Of a stretch of 64,000 bases of DNA, positions 44,040 through 53,767 are shown piece by piece (position 1 is the stretch's first letter; every line of letters begins with the position of its first letter). The position numbers and the translations under genes were made by a program. The stretch covers positions 248,001-312,000 of the forward strand of contig NZ_PGGM01000005.1 of assembly GCF_003010965.1 (NCBI RefSeq), read 5' to 3'. The notes below the pieces were generated by a model. That model saw only the letters and a list, made by a program, of their open reading frames with translations, searched no databases and was not told the origin of the DNA. Source of the DNA: Phyllobacterium sophorae (GTDB lineage: Bacteria > Pseudomonadota > Alphaproteobacteria > Rhizobiales > Rhizobiaceae).

Positions 44040-45246
44040 TGGTTCACCTTCCTTACGCATCCCCGCCAAGCCGGATGAAGCCAACGACCTGGTGATGGAA
44101 AAGCGCAACACGGCGCCCGAAACGCCGTCTCCGCCGAACGGCGCCGCGGAAACGGCGCCTGTGGCGGCTGCCGCGCCGGCACGCCCCCGCAATCTCAAGC
44201 GCCCGATCCTTTTTGCACTGCTTCCGGTGGTTCTGATTGCGGGCGGCTATATCTACGCGACCGGCGGGCAGGTCATGTCTACCGACAATGCCTATGTCCA
44301 AGCGGATATTGTCGGCGTCTCCACCGATGTATCCGGTATTGTCCAGTCGATCGAAGTGCACGACAACGAAAAGGTCAAGCAGGGCCAAGTGCTGTTCCGC
44401 CTCGACCCCTCCGTCTACAGCATCGCCGTCGCCGGTGCCCAGGCACAGCTTGGCGTCGTGCGCAACCAGATCCTCAATCTCGAAGCCAGCTACAAACAGT
44501 CGCTCGCGGAAATCACGCAGGCGGAAGCCGACATCCCATTCTTCCAGAAGTCACTGCAACGCCAGCAGGATCTGAACGCCAACTCGTTTGCCTCGAAAGC
44601 GACCTACGATCAGGCCAAGCACGATCTGGACGCGGCACAGCAGAAAGTCGACGTCGCCAAGGCGGAAGCAGCCGCGACTTTGGCGCAGCTTGGCGGGAAT
44701 GCCGGCCAACCCGTCGAGCAGAACCCATCATTTCTTCAGGCACAATCGGCCGTCGACAATGCCCAGCACAATCTTGACCGGACCATTGTCCGCGCGCCGT
44801 TCGACGGCATTGTCACCAATGTCAGCGCGTTGCAGGTTGGCGCCTATCTCCAGGCATCGCAGTCGGGCTTCAGCCTCGTTTCCACCACGCATATGTGGAT
44901 CGCCGCGAGCCCGAAAGAGACCGAGCTCACCTATGTCCACCAGGGTCAGCCGGTCGCAATCAGCGTCGACACCTATCCGGGGGTGCAGTGGAAGGGCACA
45001 GTTGCCAGCATCAGTCCCGCCTCCGGCTCCAGCTTCTCGCTGTTGCCGGCGCAGAACACGACGGGCAACTGGGTCAAGGTGGTTCAGCGCATCCCCATGC
45101 TGGTCAGCATCGACGACATGGCAGGCAAGCCTCCTCTGCGCGTCGGCATGAGCGTCACTGTGGGTGTCGACACCGGCCACGCCCGCGGCTTGCCCGAGTT
45201 TGCTGAAGACCTGCTCGGGCTATTCGGTCGCAAGGATCATGTCTAG
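44032..45246 (+). CDS. emrA: EmrA/HlyD-family membrane fusion protein
   Basis: 404 residues: cytoplasmic Pro/Ala-rich N-terminus, one membrane helix (about 59-78, PILFALLPVVLIAGGYIYA), then a split lipoyl domain (YVQADIVGVSTDVSGIVQSI; DRTIVRAPFDGIVTNV), a coiled-coil hairpin (about 125-220) and a beta-barrel. It links the inner-membrane EmrB-type pump to an outer-membrane channel. It overlaps its MarR regulator upstream and EmrB downstream, a tight operon. Confidence 0.92.
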   Translation: MADGSPSLRIPAKPDEANDLVMEKRNTAPETPSPPNGAAETAPVAAAAPARPRNLKRPILFALLPVVLIAGGYIYATGGQVMSTDNAYVQADIVGVSTDVSGIVQSIEVHDNEKVKQGQVLFRLDPSVYSIAVAGAQAQLGVVRNQILNLEASYKQSLAEITQAEADIPFFQKSLQRQQDLNANSFASKATYDQAKHDLDAAQQKVDVAKAEAAATLAQLGGNAGQPVEQNPSFLQAQSAVDNAQHNLDRTIVRAPFDGIVTNVSALQVGAYLQASQSGFSLVSTTHMWIAASPKETELTYVHQGQPVAISVDTYPGVQWKGTVASISPASGSSFSLLPAQNTTGNWVKVVQRIPMLVSIDDMAGKPPLRVGMSVTVGVDTGHARGLPEFAEDLLGLFGRKDHV

Positions 45247-46792
45247 CACTGCTGCCGTCCCAAGCGCCGCGCCGGCTATTGTCAATCGCGGCGCTATCAC
45301 CGCCTGCGTGATCCTGGCGGTGATCATGCAGGCGCTCGACACGACGATTGCCAATGTGGCGCTGCCATACATTCAGGGCAGCGTCTCGGCGAGCGCCGAT
45401 CAGATCAATTGGGTCCTGACCTCTTACATCGTCGCCGCTGCGATCATGACGCCGCCCTCCGGCTTCCTTGCAGCACGCTTCGGCCGCAAGAATGTGCTGC
45501 TCACTGCCATTGTCGGCTTTGTCGCTGCCTCGGTTCTATGCGGACTTGCCCAGTCCCTGCCGCAGATCGTGGTCTTCCGGCTAATGCAAGGCCTGTTCGG
45601 CGCCTCGCTGGTGCCGCTGTCTCAGGGTATCCTCCTCGACATCTACTCGGTGGAGGAGCGCGGCAAGGCCATGGCGCTGTTCGGCGTTTCGGTGATGGTC
45701 GGACCGGTTTTAGGCCCGGTCATCGGCGGGTGGCTTACCGATAACATCAGCTGGCGGTGGGTGTTCTACATCAATGTTCCAATCGGCATGCTGGCCTTTT
45801 TCGGTATTGTAGCCTTCGTCTCGGAAACGACGCGCGAGGCGAGCGCCAAACTCGACTGGTTCGGCTTCGGTACGTTGAGCCTTGCCATTGCGACGCTGCA
45901 GCTTTTCCTCGACCGCGGCGAACAGTTGGATTGGTTTTCGTCAACCGAGATCCAGATCGAGGCCCTGATCTGCGCAGGTGCGTTCTATCTGTTCCTCGTA
46001 CACACCTTCACGGCGACGAAATCCTTCGTCAATCCGCGCCTGTTCCTTGACCGCAATTTCTCCGTCAGCATGTTCTTCATCTTCGTCATCGGCGTGACCT
46101 ATCTCGCCTCGCTTGCCCTGATGACACCCTATCTGCAGACCCTGATGGATTACCCGGTTATTACGGCCGGTATCGTCATGGGGCCGCGCGGCATCGGGAC
46201 GATGGCCTCGATGTTCATTGTCGGGCGGATGATCGGCAAGATCGACACCCGCGCCTTGCTGATCTTCGGCTTCAGCCTGACCGCGTGGGCCATGTATGAC
46301 ATGACCGGCTGGACGCCGGACGTGTCGCAATGGACGATTGTCTCGGTCGGTTTTGTCCAAGGTGCCGGTCTTGGCTTCCTCTTCGTGCCATTGACCACTA
46401 TCGCCTTTGCTACGCTGCCTGCGCATATGCGCGGCGAAGGTACAGGCCTCTACAATCTCTCCCGCAACATTGGCTCAAGTGTCGGCATTGCTGTCGTTAC
46501 CGCATTGATCACCGAGAACGTGCAGTCCAATCATGCGTCGATCGCCGCCTATGTCACGCCCTTCAATCACGCGTTCAATGCTCCGGCTGTGATGCAGCAT
46601 CTCGACCCGCTGAAGGCCGCAGGTCGCGCGGCACTGGATGGGATGATCACGACGCAGGCGACGATCATTGCTTATATGGACGACTTCAAGCTGTTGATGA
46701 TCATGTCGATCGTGTCTATCCCGCTGGTTCTGCTGCTGCGCAGACCCGCGCCGAACGCCGCGCCTGCGGAACACAGTGCCGTCATGGAATAA
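45239..46792 (+). CDS. emrB: DHA2-family (EmrB/QacA) 14-TM drug:proton antiporter
   Basis: 517 residues with 14 predicted helices. DHA2 motifs include LDTTIANVALPYIQG (motif D1), FLAARFGRKNVLLTA (motif A) and GVSVMVGPVLGPVIGGWL (motif C). It exports hydrophobic compounds together with EmrA. ATG at 45239 overlaps the emrA stop by eight bases; the longer frame from 45164 lies wholly in emrA. Natural substrates unknown. Confidence 0.93.
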   Translation: MSSTAAVPSAAPAIVNRGAITACVILAVIMQALDTTIANVALPYIQGSVSASADQINWVLTSYIVAAAIMTPPSGFLAARFGRKNVLLTAIVGFVAASVLCGLAQSLPQIVVFRLMQGLFGASLVPLSQGILLDIYSVEERGKAMALFGVSVMVGPVLGPVIGGWLTDNISWRWVFYINVPIGMLAFFGIVAFVSETTREASAKLDWFGFGTLSLAIATLQLFLDRGEQLDWFSSTEIQIEALICAGAFYLFLVHTFTATKSFVNPRLFLDRNFSVSMFFIFVIGVTYLASLALMTPYLQTLMDYPVITAGIVMGPRGIGTMASMFIVGRMIGKIDTRALLIFGFSLTAWAMYDMTGWTPDVSQWTIVSVGFVQGAGLGFLFVPLTTIAFATLPAHMRGEGTGLYNLSRNIGSSVGIAVVTALITENVQSNHASIAAYVTPFNHAFNAPAVMQHLDPLKAAGRAALDGMITTQATIIAYMDDFKLLMIMSIVSIPLVLLLRRPAPNAAPAEHSAVME

Positions 46793-46843
46793 GCCGAAGT
46801 GCCAATGCACAAACGATGTACGAAGCCATGACCAAGGCCCCGG

Positions 46844-47455
46844 CTACTGGGAGATCATGGGCTTTTGCAGCGCGATCAGCGCGTCAGTCAGACCTTTCAG
46901 CGAAAACTTGATGTTGATATTCTGCCCATTCATAAGCCGAAGGCGGGCGCCGCCGCTCGTCCCCTTCTGCAAGGCACCGACCACTTTTGCATCCAGCTTC
47001 TGCTGGGCCCAACAGCCGGCTTCATTGCAATTGCGGTAACTGATTTCAGTGATGGAACTGCCATCCGCTTCAATCAGAAATCCCGATGGGAGGAAAATGT
47101 TGAGGGGGACGAGCGCTGTCAGCAGAAGATCTGGCGCCTGCTTCTTGTCTTTCTTAACGGGGTCGAGGGCCGTTGGGGCAATGGCCAAAGTCAGCACGTT
47201 GACGTCCGTGTCGCCTTGCTTGACTTGCGCCACCTGCGCCACTTCACAATTCGGGACAATCGTGCCGTCCGCTGCCTTCATGTCCACGCAGCGGTAGAAC
47301 CAATCCTGATACTGGACCGACCGTACCTGAGGCTCGCTTGCCTGCTGAGGCTGAGGGGGAGCAGCTGCCGCAGATGGCGCTTGCTGGGCACAGGCAGTTC
47401 CCGTGGCGCAAAAAATAGCAATTGTGCCCATGGCGAGGCTAAAATCTCTGAACAT
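46844..47455 (-). CDS. Invasion-associated locus B (IalB) family protein
   Basis: 203 residues with signal peptide (cleavage ACA-QQ), a short Ala/Pro/Gln-rich spacer and the IalB domain (YQDWFYRCVDMKAADG, PNCEVAQVAQ, ISYRNCNEAGCWAQQKLD), four Cys likely in disulfides. The family is periplasmic, common in Rhizobiales and named after a Bartonella invasion factor; the molecular role is unknown. Monocistronic and convergent with emrB. Confidence 0.87.
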   Translation of the reverse strand: MFRDFSLAMGTIAIFCATGTACAQQAPSAAAAPPQPQQASEPQVRSVQYQDWFYRCVDMKAADGTIVPNCEVAQVAQVKQGDTDVNVLTLAIAPTALDPVKKDKKQAPDLLLTALVPLNIFLPSGFLIEADGSSITEISYRNCNEAGCWAQQKLDAKVVGALQKGTSGGARLRLMNGQNINIKFSLKGLTDALIALQKPMISQ

Positions 47456-47624
47456 ATCAATCTCACATTCACAATAAATTCAATAAAGCGGAGCGCACGT
47501 TGCGGCGGAAAAGCCGCAAGCAATTGGCAAAAAACAACGAACTCAGATGGCAACAAACTCCCGTTGGGCAATAATGAGCGGTTTACAGTCGATATGACAT
47601 TGGCGTCAATCAACCGCCTACACG

Positions 47625-49004
47625 TCAGTTCGGCTCGCTGAGGTCACCGAGCAGCGTCGGGATCAACTCGGAGACGGTCGGGTGAATAGGCACAGCCCAT
47701 TTCAAGGTCGAATAGCCGACATCGGCGTTCATTATGTCAAGTATGCCATGGATGGCCTCGTCGCCGCCGGTGCCCAATATGGCCGCGCCGAGAATCTTCT
47801 TGGTTTCGGCGTCCACGACGACCTTCATGAATCCTTGGGTTTCGTCTTTCTCCACTGCGCGGCCAACACGGGTCATCGGACGTTTGGAAACCAGCAGCGC
47901 CCTTCCCGTCTTGCGGGCTTGCGTCTCGCTCATTCCCGCGCGTCCCAGCGGCGGGTCGATATAGAGCGCGTAGCCAGGAATGCGATCACTGACCTTGCGG
48001 TCTTCGCCATCGAGAAGGTTCGCCGCGACGATCTCGAAATCATTATAGGCCGTATGAGTGAAGGCGCCGCGTCCATTGCAGTCGCCAAGCGCCCACACGC
48101 CCGTGACATTCGTTTCAAGCTGGTCGTTGACCTCGACATAACCGCGTTCATCGAGCTTGATGCCGGCCCTGTCGAGGCCGAGATCATCGGTGTTGGGCCG
48201 CCTTCCGATCGCCAGCAGCACGTGCGAGCCGACAGCATTGCGTGAACCTGTACTGCAATCGAGATTGACTTGCGTGCCATCCGCATGCCGTTTGAAGGAG
48301 ATGCATTCCGCGTCGAGCCGGCATGAAATTCCCTCGGCTTCCAGAATATCCTTGATCGCAACTGAAACATCTTCGTCTTCGCGCGCAACGAGCCGTGACC
48401 CCTTTTCGACCACGGTCACCTCTGCGCCGAAGCGCCGGTACATCTGCGCGAATTCGAGCCCGATATAGCTGCCGCCAACCACGACCAGATGTCTGGGCAA
48501 GGTATCCAGCGCCAGGATCGACGTGTTGGTCAGGAAATCGACATCCTTTACGCCCGGCATGTCGGGAACATTTGCGCGGCCGCCGGCATTGATGAAGATG
48601 CGCGGGGCCGTGAAAGCCTGGCCATCGATGTCGATTTCGTGCGGCCCGGTGAAGCGGGCATGCCCCTTGATGACGGTACAATCCGTCATGCCGCGCAGCC
48701 ATTTTTCGACACCGCCACGCGAGTTCGCGGACACGGTAGCTGCCCGCTGCTTTACGCGCTTCATGTCGATACGGACGGGCGAGTCGATGGTGACACCGTA
48801 ATCACCTCCACGCCGCGCAAGATGGGCCGCGTAGGCACTGGCGACGAGGGTCTTCGTCGGCATGCACCCCGTATTGACGCAAGTGCCGCCGAACAGATTG
48901 CGCTCGACGATGAGGACCTTCATGCCAGCGGCCGTCAGCCGCCCGGCAAGGGATGGCCCAGCCTGTCCCGCCCCGATGATGATTGCGTCGAAAGCCTTGT
49001 TCAT
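47625..49004 (-). CDS. FAD-dependent pyridine nucleotide-disulfide oxidoreductase (MerA-like)
   Basis: 459 residues. FAD motif IIIGAGQAGPSLAG, redox pair Cys42-Cys47 in TCVNTGCMPTKTL, NAD(P) motif VVVGGSYIGLEFAQM and dimerisation domain ending WAVPIHPTVSELIPTLLG. It resembles mercuric reductase but lacks the N-terminal HMA domain and C-terminal Cys pair, so Hg(II) reduction is unlikely. Such proteins are annotated as FAD-containing oxidoreductases of unknown substrate. ATG at 49004 gives the normal N-terminus. Confidence 0.88.
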   Translation of the reverse strand: MNKAFDAIIIGAGQAGPSLAGRLTAAGMKVLIVERNLFGGTCVNTGCMPTKTLVASAYAAHLARRGGDYGVTIDSPVRIDMKRVKQRAATVSANSRGGVEKWLRGMTDCTVIKGHARFTGPHEIDIDGQAFTAPRIFINAGGRANVPDMPGVKDVDFLTNTSILALDTLPRHLVVVGGSYIGLEFAQMYRRFGAEVTVVEKGSRLVAREDEDVSVAIKDILEAEGISCRLDAECISFKRHADGTQVNLDCSTGSRNAVGSHVLLAIGRRPNTDDLGLDRAGIKLDERGYVEVNDQLETNVTGVWALGDCNGRGAFTHTAYNDFEIVAANLLDGEDRKVSDRIPGYALYIDPPLGRAGMSETQARKTGRALLVSKRPMTRVGRAVEKDETQGFMKVVVDAETKKILGAAILGTGGDEAIHGILDIMNADVGYSTLKWAVPIHPTVSELIPTLLGDLSEPN

Positions 49005-49172
49005 GGTCGTTCCGCCCCGCTTGCTGATTGCTTGGAATGGCGCGCCTCCCAGCATAGATCAGGGCATGAAAACAAGGAATTGGTAATCTTTCGAAATATC
49101 GAGTGAATGTCAGGTTCAGGCAGCGTTCAGGTCAAGACGTATATCATCGCAGCGTTCCACGGGGTATCTGTC

Positions 49173-49313
49173 ATGCTTGTTCAGCGTCTTGGCATTGTGT
49201 TTTTTATTTTCCTCGCCTTTGCTTTGTCCTTTGGCAGTATTGTCAACCATGCAAAGTCCAGCCGGCTCGCTCATCCTGATTTTCAGGCCGATCTCATACA
49301 TCGACAAAACTGA
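49173..49313 (+). CDS. Possible 46-residue single-pass membrane protein
   Basis: Short frame starting MLVQRLGIVFFIFLAFALSF, one clear hydrophobic helix followed by a basic and His-containing tail. GGGG lies about 12 bases upstream of the ATG. It may be a genuine small protein or chance; nothing else supports it. Confidence 0.3.
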   Translation: MLVQRLGIVFFIFLAFALSFGSIVNHAKSSRLAHPDFQADLIHRQN

Positions 49314-49325
49314 GCGCGAGACGCC

Positions 49326-49517
49326 TCAATCGCCCTTTTTCTTGCGTGCCTCCGCGGCGTCGAGACGGTCCAGCAGGTCAAGAAAGCGCTTTGGAACGTT
49401 TTTTGCGGCTGGTATTGGGTTGGCGCTTTTCATCGCTTGCTGGAATTCCGGTCGCAGAACCTGATCGCGGACGACACTCGCCATGGGGTGGCGCGAAGCC
49501 ACGGGTTTTGCTGCCAT
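49326..49517 (-). CDS. Hypothetical 63-residue protein
   Basis: Begins MAAKPVASRHPMASVV and ends FLDLLDRLDAAEARKKKGD, charged, helical and without membrane segments. GGAAAG lies a few bases upstream of the ATG at 49517; the frame stays open to 49601. Codon use resembles neighbours. Function unknown. Confidence 0.5.
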   Translation of the reverse strand: MAAKPVASRHPMASVVRDQVLRPEFQQAMKSANPIPAAKNVPKRFLDLLDRLDAAEARKKKGD

Positions 49518-49785
49518 GATCTTTCCAATCGATTCTAAAGCGAGGAAAAAACTCGCTGTTCTCGCGTCACGCGTCTCCCGGATCACCCACTCAAGCCGCA
49601 ACGCGGCATAGGGTCTTTCGTTTCAAATTGTATGGGGGTATGGTCAACAAATACTGAAGATTACCGACGTGACCGGCGACTGAACCGCACTTGCGCATCA
49701 GCGGGGCGTTACCTCATTTATAAATTCCGGGTGTGGAACCTGAACTGGGTCACTGCGTTTTCCTCAAAAGTTGGGAGGGATACCT

Positions 49786-50715
49786 ATGTTGATCCGCGTC
49801 GGCTACGAAATTGCCATCAGATGCAATGAACCAACCCCTATGAACACTTATCTCAATCTGGAATCGGCGCGGATACCGGATATTCAGTGCGAGCGGGGTC
49901 CCACGGCTACACCGGACGTGCGGCTGGAAACATTTCGCGATCTTTTCGGCAATCGCTGTCTGCGTTTGGTAGCGCCCGCCGGCAATCTGTCATTGAAATA
50001 CGATGCCGTCGTCAATGATGATGGCAGGCCCGACCCCGTCGACGAGGACGCGGCGGAAGTAAGCGTGGACAAGGTGCCCGTTGAATGCCTTACTTATCTT
50101 TCGGCCAGCCGCTACTGCGAAACCGACGAGCTGAGCAACCTTGCATGGAACCTGTTCGGCCATATCAAACCGGGCTGGGGCAGAGTTCAAGCGATCTGCG
50201 ATTACGTGAATCAGCGCCTGACATTCAGCTATGGTTTTGCGCGGGCGACACGCACTGCCATGCAGGCGCACGAGGAGCGCGCCGGCGTTTGCAGGGATTT
50301 CACGCATCTTGCAGTTGCATTCTGCCGATGCATGAATATTCCCGCGCGCTATGTCAATGGCTATCTGGGCGATATCGGGGTTCCGCCCGACCCGGCACCG
50401 ATGGATTTCAACGCCTGGTTCGAAGTGTTCCTCGGGGGTAAATGGCACACATTCGACGCACGCCACAATCAACGGCGCATCGGCCGGATTGTCGTGGCGC
50501 GCGGGCGGGACGCCGCTGATATCCCGTTGATCCATACGTTCGGCCCCCATGAGCTGACGAATTTCAAGGTCTGGACCTTTGAGGAACACGACCCTTCCTT
50601 TGCCAGTCAGCGCTTCGAGAAAGTATCGCTGATCACGCCATGGTTCAGCCCGCGATGGTCGCGCCTTTCGCGTCACATAAGGGAAAGGAGCGAGGCCGAG
50701 CCGTCCCCGCATTAG
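49786..50715 (+). CDS. Transglutaminase-like family protein
   Basis: 309 residues. The transglutaminase core has Cys in ERAGVCRDFTHLAVAF (near 169), His in GGKWHTFDARHN (near 221) and the following Asp, making the Cys-His-Asp triad. The N-terminal half is the beta-rich domain common to this bacterial group. Many members are peptidases rather than cross-linking enzymes. No signal peptide. GGGAGGG precedes the ATG at 49786. Confidence 0.87.
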   Translation: MLIRVGYEIAIRCNEPTPMNTYLNLESARIPDIQCERGPTATPDVRLETFRDLFGNRCLRLVAPAGNLSLKYDAVVNDDGRPDPVDEDAAEVSVDKVPVECLTYLSASRYCETDELSNLAWNLFGHIKPGWGRVQAICDYVNQRLTFSYGFARATRTAMQAHEERAGVCRDFTHLAVAFCRCMNIPARYVNGYLGDIGVPPDPAPMDFNAWFEVFLGGKWHTFDARHNQRRIGRIVVARGRDAADIPLIHTFGPHELTNFKVWTFEEHDPSFASQRFEKVSLITPWFSPRWSRLSRHIRERSEAEPSPH

Positions 50716-50931
50716 TCAGTATCTGGCCCGCCATCTTCAACGGTTCACGCGGTAGGAAGCCGGCTTATTTCATCGGTTCCACTTTGCCATATTTCAAGCG
50801 TAACGGACGGGTGCTGCAGTGCGGTAAGCCCTTTCAAATCCGGATGAATTCTTTTCAATTTGCCATGCCACAATTGGCGCGTTACGATTCTTGCGTCGCT
50901 GGAGTTCAATGAGAGAGAAAGGAACAATTCC

Positions 50932-51198
50932 ATGCCTTTCGACAATCCTCCTAATCCGACCTACTCCCAGGATGACTGGAATGTGATGCAAGCTGCCTAC
51001 GATAAGGCGGCGGCGACGCTCGTGGTGAAGTCAAGCACGGACGAAGAAGCGAAAATCATTGCCGAAACAGTGATGACAGCATTCAATCGCGGCAACAGGG
51101 ACGTCAATTCCCTCGCGGCGCTTGCTGTGATTACCGCCATCAATTCTCATCCCGCCGTGAGCGGGAGCCAGGGTGAACCAGAAAAGCGCTACGCGTAA
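50932..51198 (+). CDS. Hypothetical 88-residue protein
   Basis: Starts MPFDNPPNPTYSQDDWNVM and continues as amphipathic helices (AAYDKAAATL, EEAKIIAETVMTAFNRG). AAAGGAAC upstream of the ATG is a reasonable ribosome-binding site. Soluble, with no Cys. Not recognised; small helical proteins of this sort are common in Rhizobiales. Confidence 0.65.
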   Translation: MPFDNPPNPTYSQDDWNVMQAAYDKAAATLVVKSSTDEEAKIIAETVMTAFNRGNRDVNSLAALAVITAINSHPAVSGSQGEPEKRYA

Positions 51199-51280
51199 AC
51201 CGGCACCGCTGCACTTTGACTTTCAATCGCTTTTACGGCACATCAGACTGCAGGAATTGTCGTGCAGCTGAGGTCGGGGA

Positions 51281-51466
51281 ATGAAATTTATTACTTTCGC
51301 AACGCTTTTGAGCAGCCTCTTGCTGACCGCTTGCGGGTCAACCTATGCGAGCTGGTCGCCGCGCAGAAGCGAAATTTCAACTCCGAACCCAGCGAGTTGT
51401 CAAAGCGGCTATGGTGTGTGCCCGGGCAGATATGGCCGCGCCAGCCAAATGCGCCATTCATCCTAG
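51281..51466 (+). CDS. Small predicted lipoprotein (61 residues)
   Basis: MKFITFATLLSSLLLTACGS is a good lipoprotein signal with lipobox LTAC, so a mature peptide of about 43 residues would be lipid-anchored. The mature part is Ser/Arg-rich with two further Cys (ASCQSGYGVCPGRYG). It ends two bases before the convergent solute-binding-fold gene. Unknown function. Confidence 0.5.
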   Translation: MKFITFATLLSSLLLTACGSTYASWSPRRSEISTPNPASCQSGYGVCPGRYGRASQMRHSS

Positions 51467-51467
51467 G

Positions 51468-52607
51468 TCAGCCGGCAAAACTCTGGCGGAACAGCCTGTT
51501 CAGATCGTCAATGACGTTTCTTGCTTCGTGGTTTTTCAGGAGCCCCGTATTGAGACGGTCTGAAGCGGCCTGCTGAAATGCCATGTACCCATTGTGGCGC
51601 GGACGCATCCATGAGCCCTCCAGCGTCTTGCGCGTCGCAAAATAAAAATCCGCCGTTTCCGAATTGACCTTTTCATCCTCCCAGGCATCAGCATGGCCAG
51701 GTTGACCGCCGGCAGAAGCATAGGGACCGCGCTGTACCTTCCCGCTTGCTATCCAGTAGGCGAAATCCACCGCCGCGTCCCGATTTGGTGAGAAGGCGGA
51801 TATGGCGATACCGGTGCCTCCCAGCGCCGAACCAACGGGGCCATTCGTGCCCGCCGCCGGTATGTCGGCAAAGGCTATACGGCCGGGACGGAACCCCTCG
51901 ATCGCGTAGTTGACATAGCCGTAAATCAAAGGCGAATAGGCGATGGTCGAACCCGCAGCGGACATCTTTTCCAGGACTGCGATCGGATCCATGCCAAAAC
52001 AGGCCGGGTCGATCAGCGAAACAATCTCACGCATCATGTCAAATGTTCTTGCGCCGTTCTCGGGACAGATCAAATCCCCGAGCTTCGCTGCGGCACAGGG
52101 TGATCCCATATTGGCGCTGAGGGTGTAAAAGCTCATCAGCGTATGCGGCGGCCGAAGCGGCAGAAGAACTTTTCCCTCCCGTGCGAGGGTCAAGGCGCCG
52201 TTCCATGCGACAGGGGGTTTTGCCAGCAAATCCGGTCGCCACGCAGCGACTTGAGCCGCAGTATCAACAGGAAATGCCCATTGCCGGCCTTGCCAGCGAT
52301 AACTCTGATAAGACTGCCCGACGCTGCCTTTGACCAGAGCGTCGCGATCTGCTTGACGTCCAGGAACGTCAAGCGGGGCAAGGCAGCTTTCCGCCGTAAT
52401 CTGGCCGACATGCGGATGATCGATGACGATCAGGTCATACTCCCGCGCCAGCTCTTCGACCGGAAACGATTCAAAATCCTGCAGTGAACGTTTTTCCCAT
52501 TCGATGCCGACACCCGTTTGCTCTTCCCATAGCCTGGAGCAGGCAACCATGGGATCGTAGCCGCGCGGATGGTTCCACGTCATGCCTTTCAACTTTATTT
52601 CAATCAC
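51468..52607 (-). CDS. Solute-binding-protein fold without signal peptide
   Basis: 379 residues similar to extracellular (carbohydrate-type) binding proteins: ACSRLWEEQTGVGIEWEKRS and EYDLIVIDHPHVGQ at the start, and GGTGIAISAFSPNRDAAVDFAYWIASGKVQRG in the second lobe. The protein begins directly with the first beta strand (MIEIKLKGMTWNHPRGYDP); there is no signal peptide or lipobox. The GTG start overlaps the stop of the CoA-transferase gene (GTGA), so the two are translationally coupled. A cytoplasmic ligand-binding role is inferred. No ABC permease is adjacent. Confidence 0.8.
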   Translation of the reverse strand: MIEIKLKGMTWNHPRGYDPMVACSRLWEEQTGVGIEWEKRSLQDFESFPVEELAREYDLIVIDHPHVGQITAESCLAPLDVPGRQADRDALVKGSVGQSYQSYRWQGRQWAFPVDTAAQVAAWRPDLLAKPPVAWNGALTLAREGKVLLPLRPPHTLMSFYTLSANMGSPCAAAKLGDLICPENGARTFDMMREIVSLIDPACFGMDPIAVLEKMSAAGSTIAYSPLIYGYVNYAIEGFRPGRIAFADIPAAGTNGPVGSALGGTGIAISAFSPNRDAAVDFAYWIASGKVQRGPYASAGGQPGHADAWEDEKVNSETADFYFATRKTLEGSWMRPRHNGYMAFQQAASDRLNTGLLKNHEARNVIDDLNRLFRQSFAG

Positions 52608-53767
52608 AGCGCGAACTCCTTGCGGATAGCCTCGCTATGTTCACCGATACGCGGCGCGGCACGATCAAACTTTGCACGCTGGCCATTGACCCGGATGGGC
52701 GAGCGCGTGGTGAGGATGGAAACGTTATCGTCCCGCTCCACTTTCTGCAGCATGTCGAGAACCTTGAAGCCTTCGCTCTGCAGGAGTTCCTCCCAATTCA
52801 ACACCTTGGCGCACCAGATATCGGCAGGTTCAAGGATCGAGAGCCAATGGCCGGTCGTTTCCGTTGCCAGCCTGGCTGCGATGATGCGCTTGATTTCGTC
52901 GCGTTGCGTGAACCATGAAGCAGGCTCATCGCGATAGGGAGCAAGTTCTTCAAGTTCCAGAAGATCTGCCAGTTTCGACAATGGGGTCATCGCGAGTGCC
53001 AGGTAGCCGTCCCTTGTCTGGTAAACTCCATAAGGGGCAGAAAGGTAGGCGTGCGCACTGCGGAAATCCGACCGCTTCGGCAGGCGGCGGCCATCGTTCA
53101 AATGTGTGGTCAGCACCTCGAACTGGAAATCGATCAGCGATTCCATGAGACTGGTTTCGATATGACTGCCCTTGCCGCTGATGCCACGGCGCACCAGCGC
53201 GGCGAGGATACCCTGCACCGTCGCGGCTCCCGCCAGCATATCGCCGACGGCAAGGCCGAAGGGCACCGGTCCCTGGCTCTCATCGCCATTGAGCCACATG
53301 AGGCCGGAGCGCGATTGCGCCAAAAGGTCCTGACCCGGCCGCGACACCCAAGGGCCCTCTTCGCCATACCCGCTGATGCTGGCATAGACGAGCTGGGGAT
53401 TGATCGCCTTAACAGTCTCATAGCCGAGGCCAAGCCGCTCGATCACACCGGGGCGGAAATTCTGAATCAGCACATCGGCCCTGGCGAGCAGCGATTTTAA
53501 CGACGCGACATCGGCCGCGCTCTTGAGGTCTATGGCCAGACTTTCCTTGGCGCGGTTGATCGCATGGAAAATCGTGGAATCGCCGCCGATTTCCGTATCG
53601 CTGAGATAAAGCCGGCGGGAGAGGTCGCCACCATCCGGACGCTCGATCTTGATGACGCGGGCACCGAGATCCATCAGCCGCAGCGAAGCATAGGGGCCAG
53701 ACAGGAACTGGCTCATATCGACGACAAGCAGGCCCGTCAGAGGTAATTCAGTGGTCTCGGCAGTCAT
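52604..53767 (-). CDS. Family III CoA-transferase (CaiB/BaiF)
   Basis: 387 residues. The family III fold signatures include LLVVDMSQFLSGPYASLRLMDLGARVIKIERPDGGD at the N-terminus and the catalytic Asp region after YASISGYGEEGPWVSRPGQDLLAQS. It moves CoA between carboxylic acids through a mixed anhydride; donor and acceptor are unknown. It overlaps the MaoC-like gene upstream by one base and the binding-fold gene downstream by four. Confidence 0.9.
   Translation of the reverse strand: MTAETTELPLTGLLVVDMSQFLSGPYASLRLMDLGARVIKIERPDGGDLSRRLYLSDTEIGGDSTIFHAINRAKESLAIDLKSAADVASLKSLLARADVLIQNFRPGVIERLGLGYETVKAINPQLVYASISGYGEEGPWVSRPGQDLLAQSRSGLMWLNGDESQGPVPFGLAVGDMLAGAATVQGILAALVRRGISGKGSHIETSLMESLIDFQFEVLTTHLNDGRRLPKRSDFRSAHAYLSAPYGVYQTRDGYLALAMTPLSKLADLLELEELAPYRDEPASWFTQRDEIKRIIAARLATETTGHWLSILEPADIWCAKVLNWEELLQSEGFKVLDMLQKVERDDNVSILTTRSPIRVNGQRAKFDRAAPRIGEHSEAIRKEFAL

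Noticed and set aside
47625-49004. Mercuric reductase MerA
   Set aside because: The C-terminal Cys pair, the HMA domain and any mer genes are missing; only the general fold is supported.
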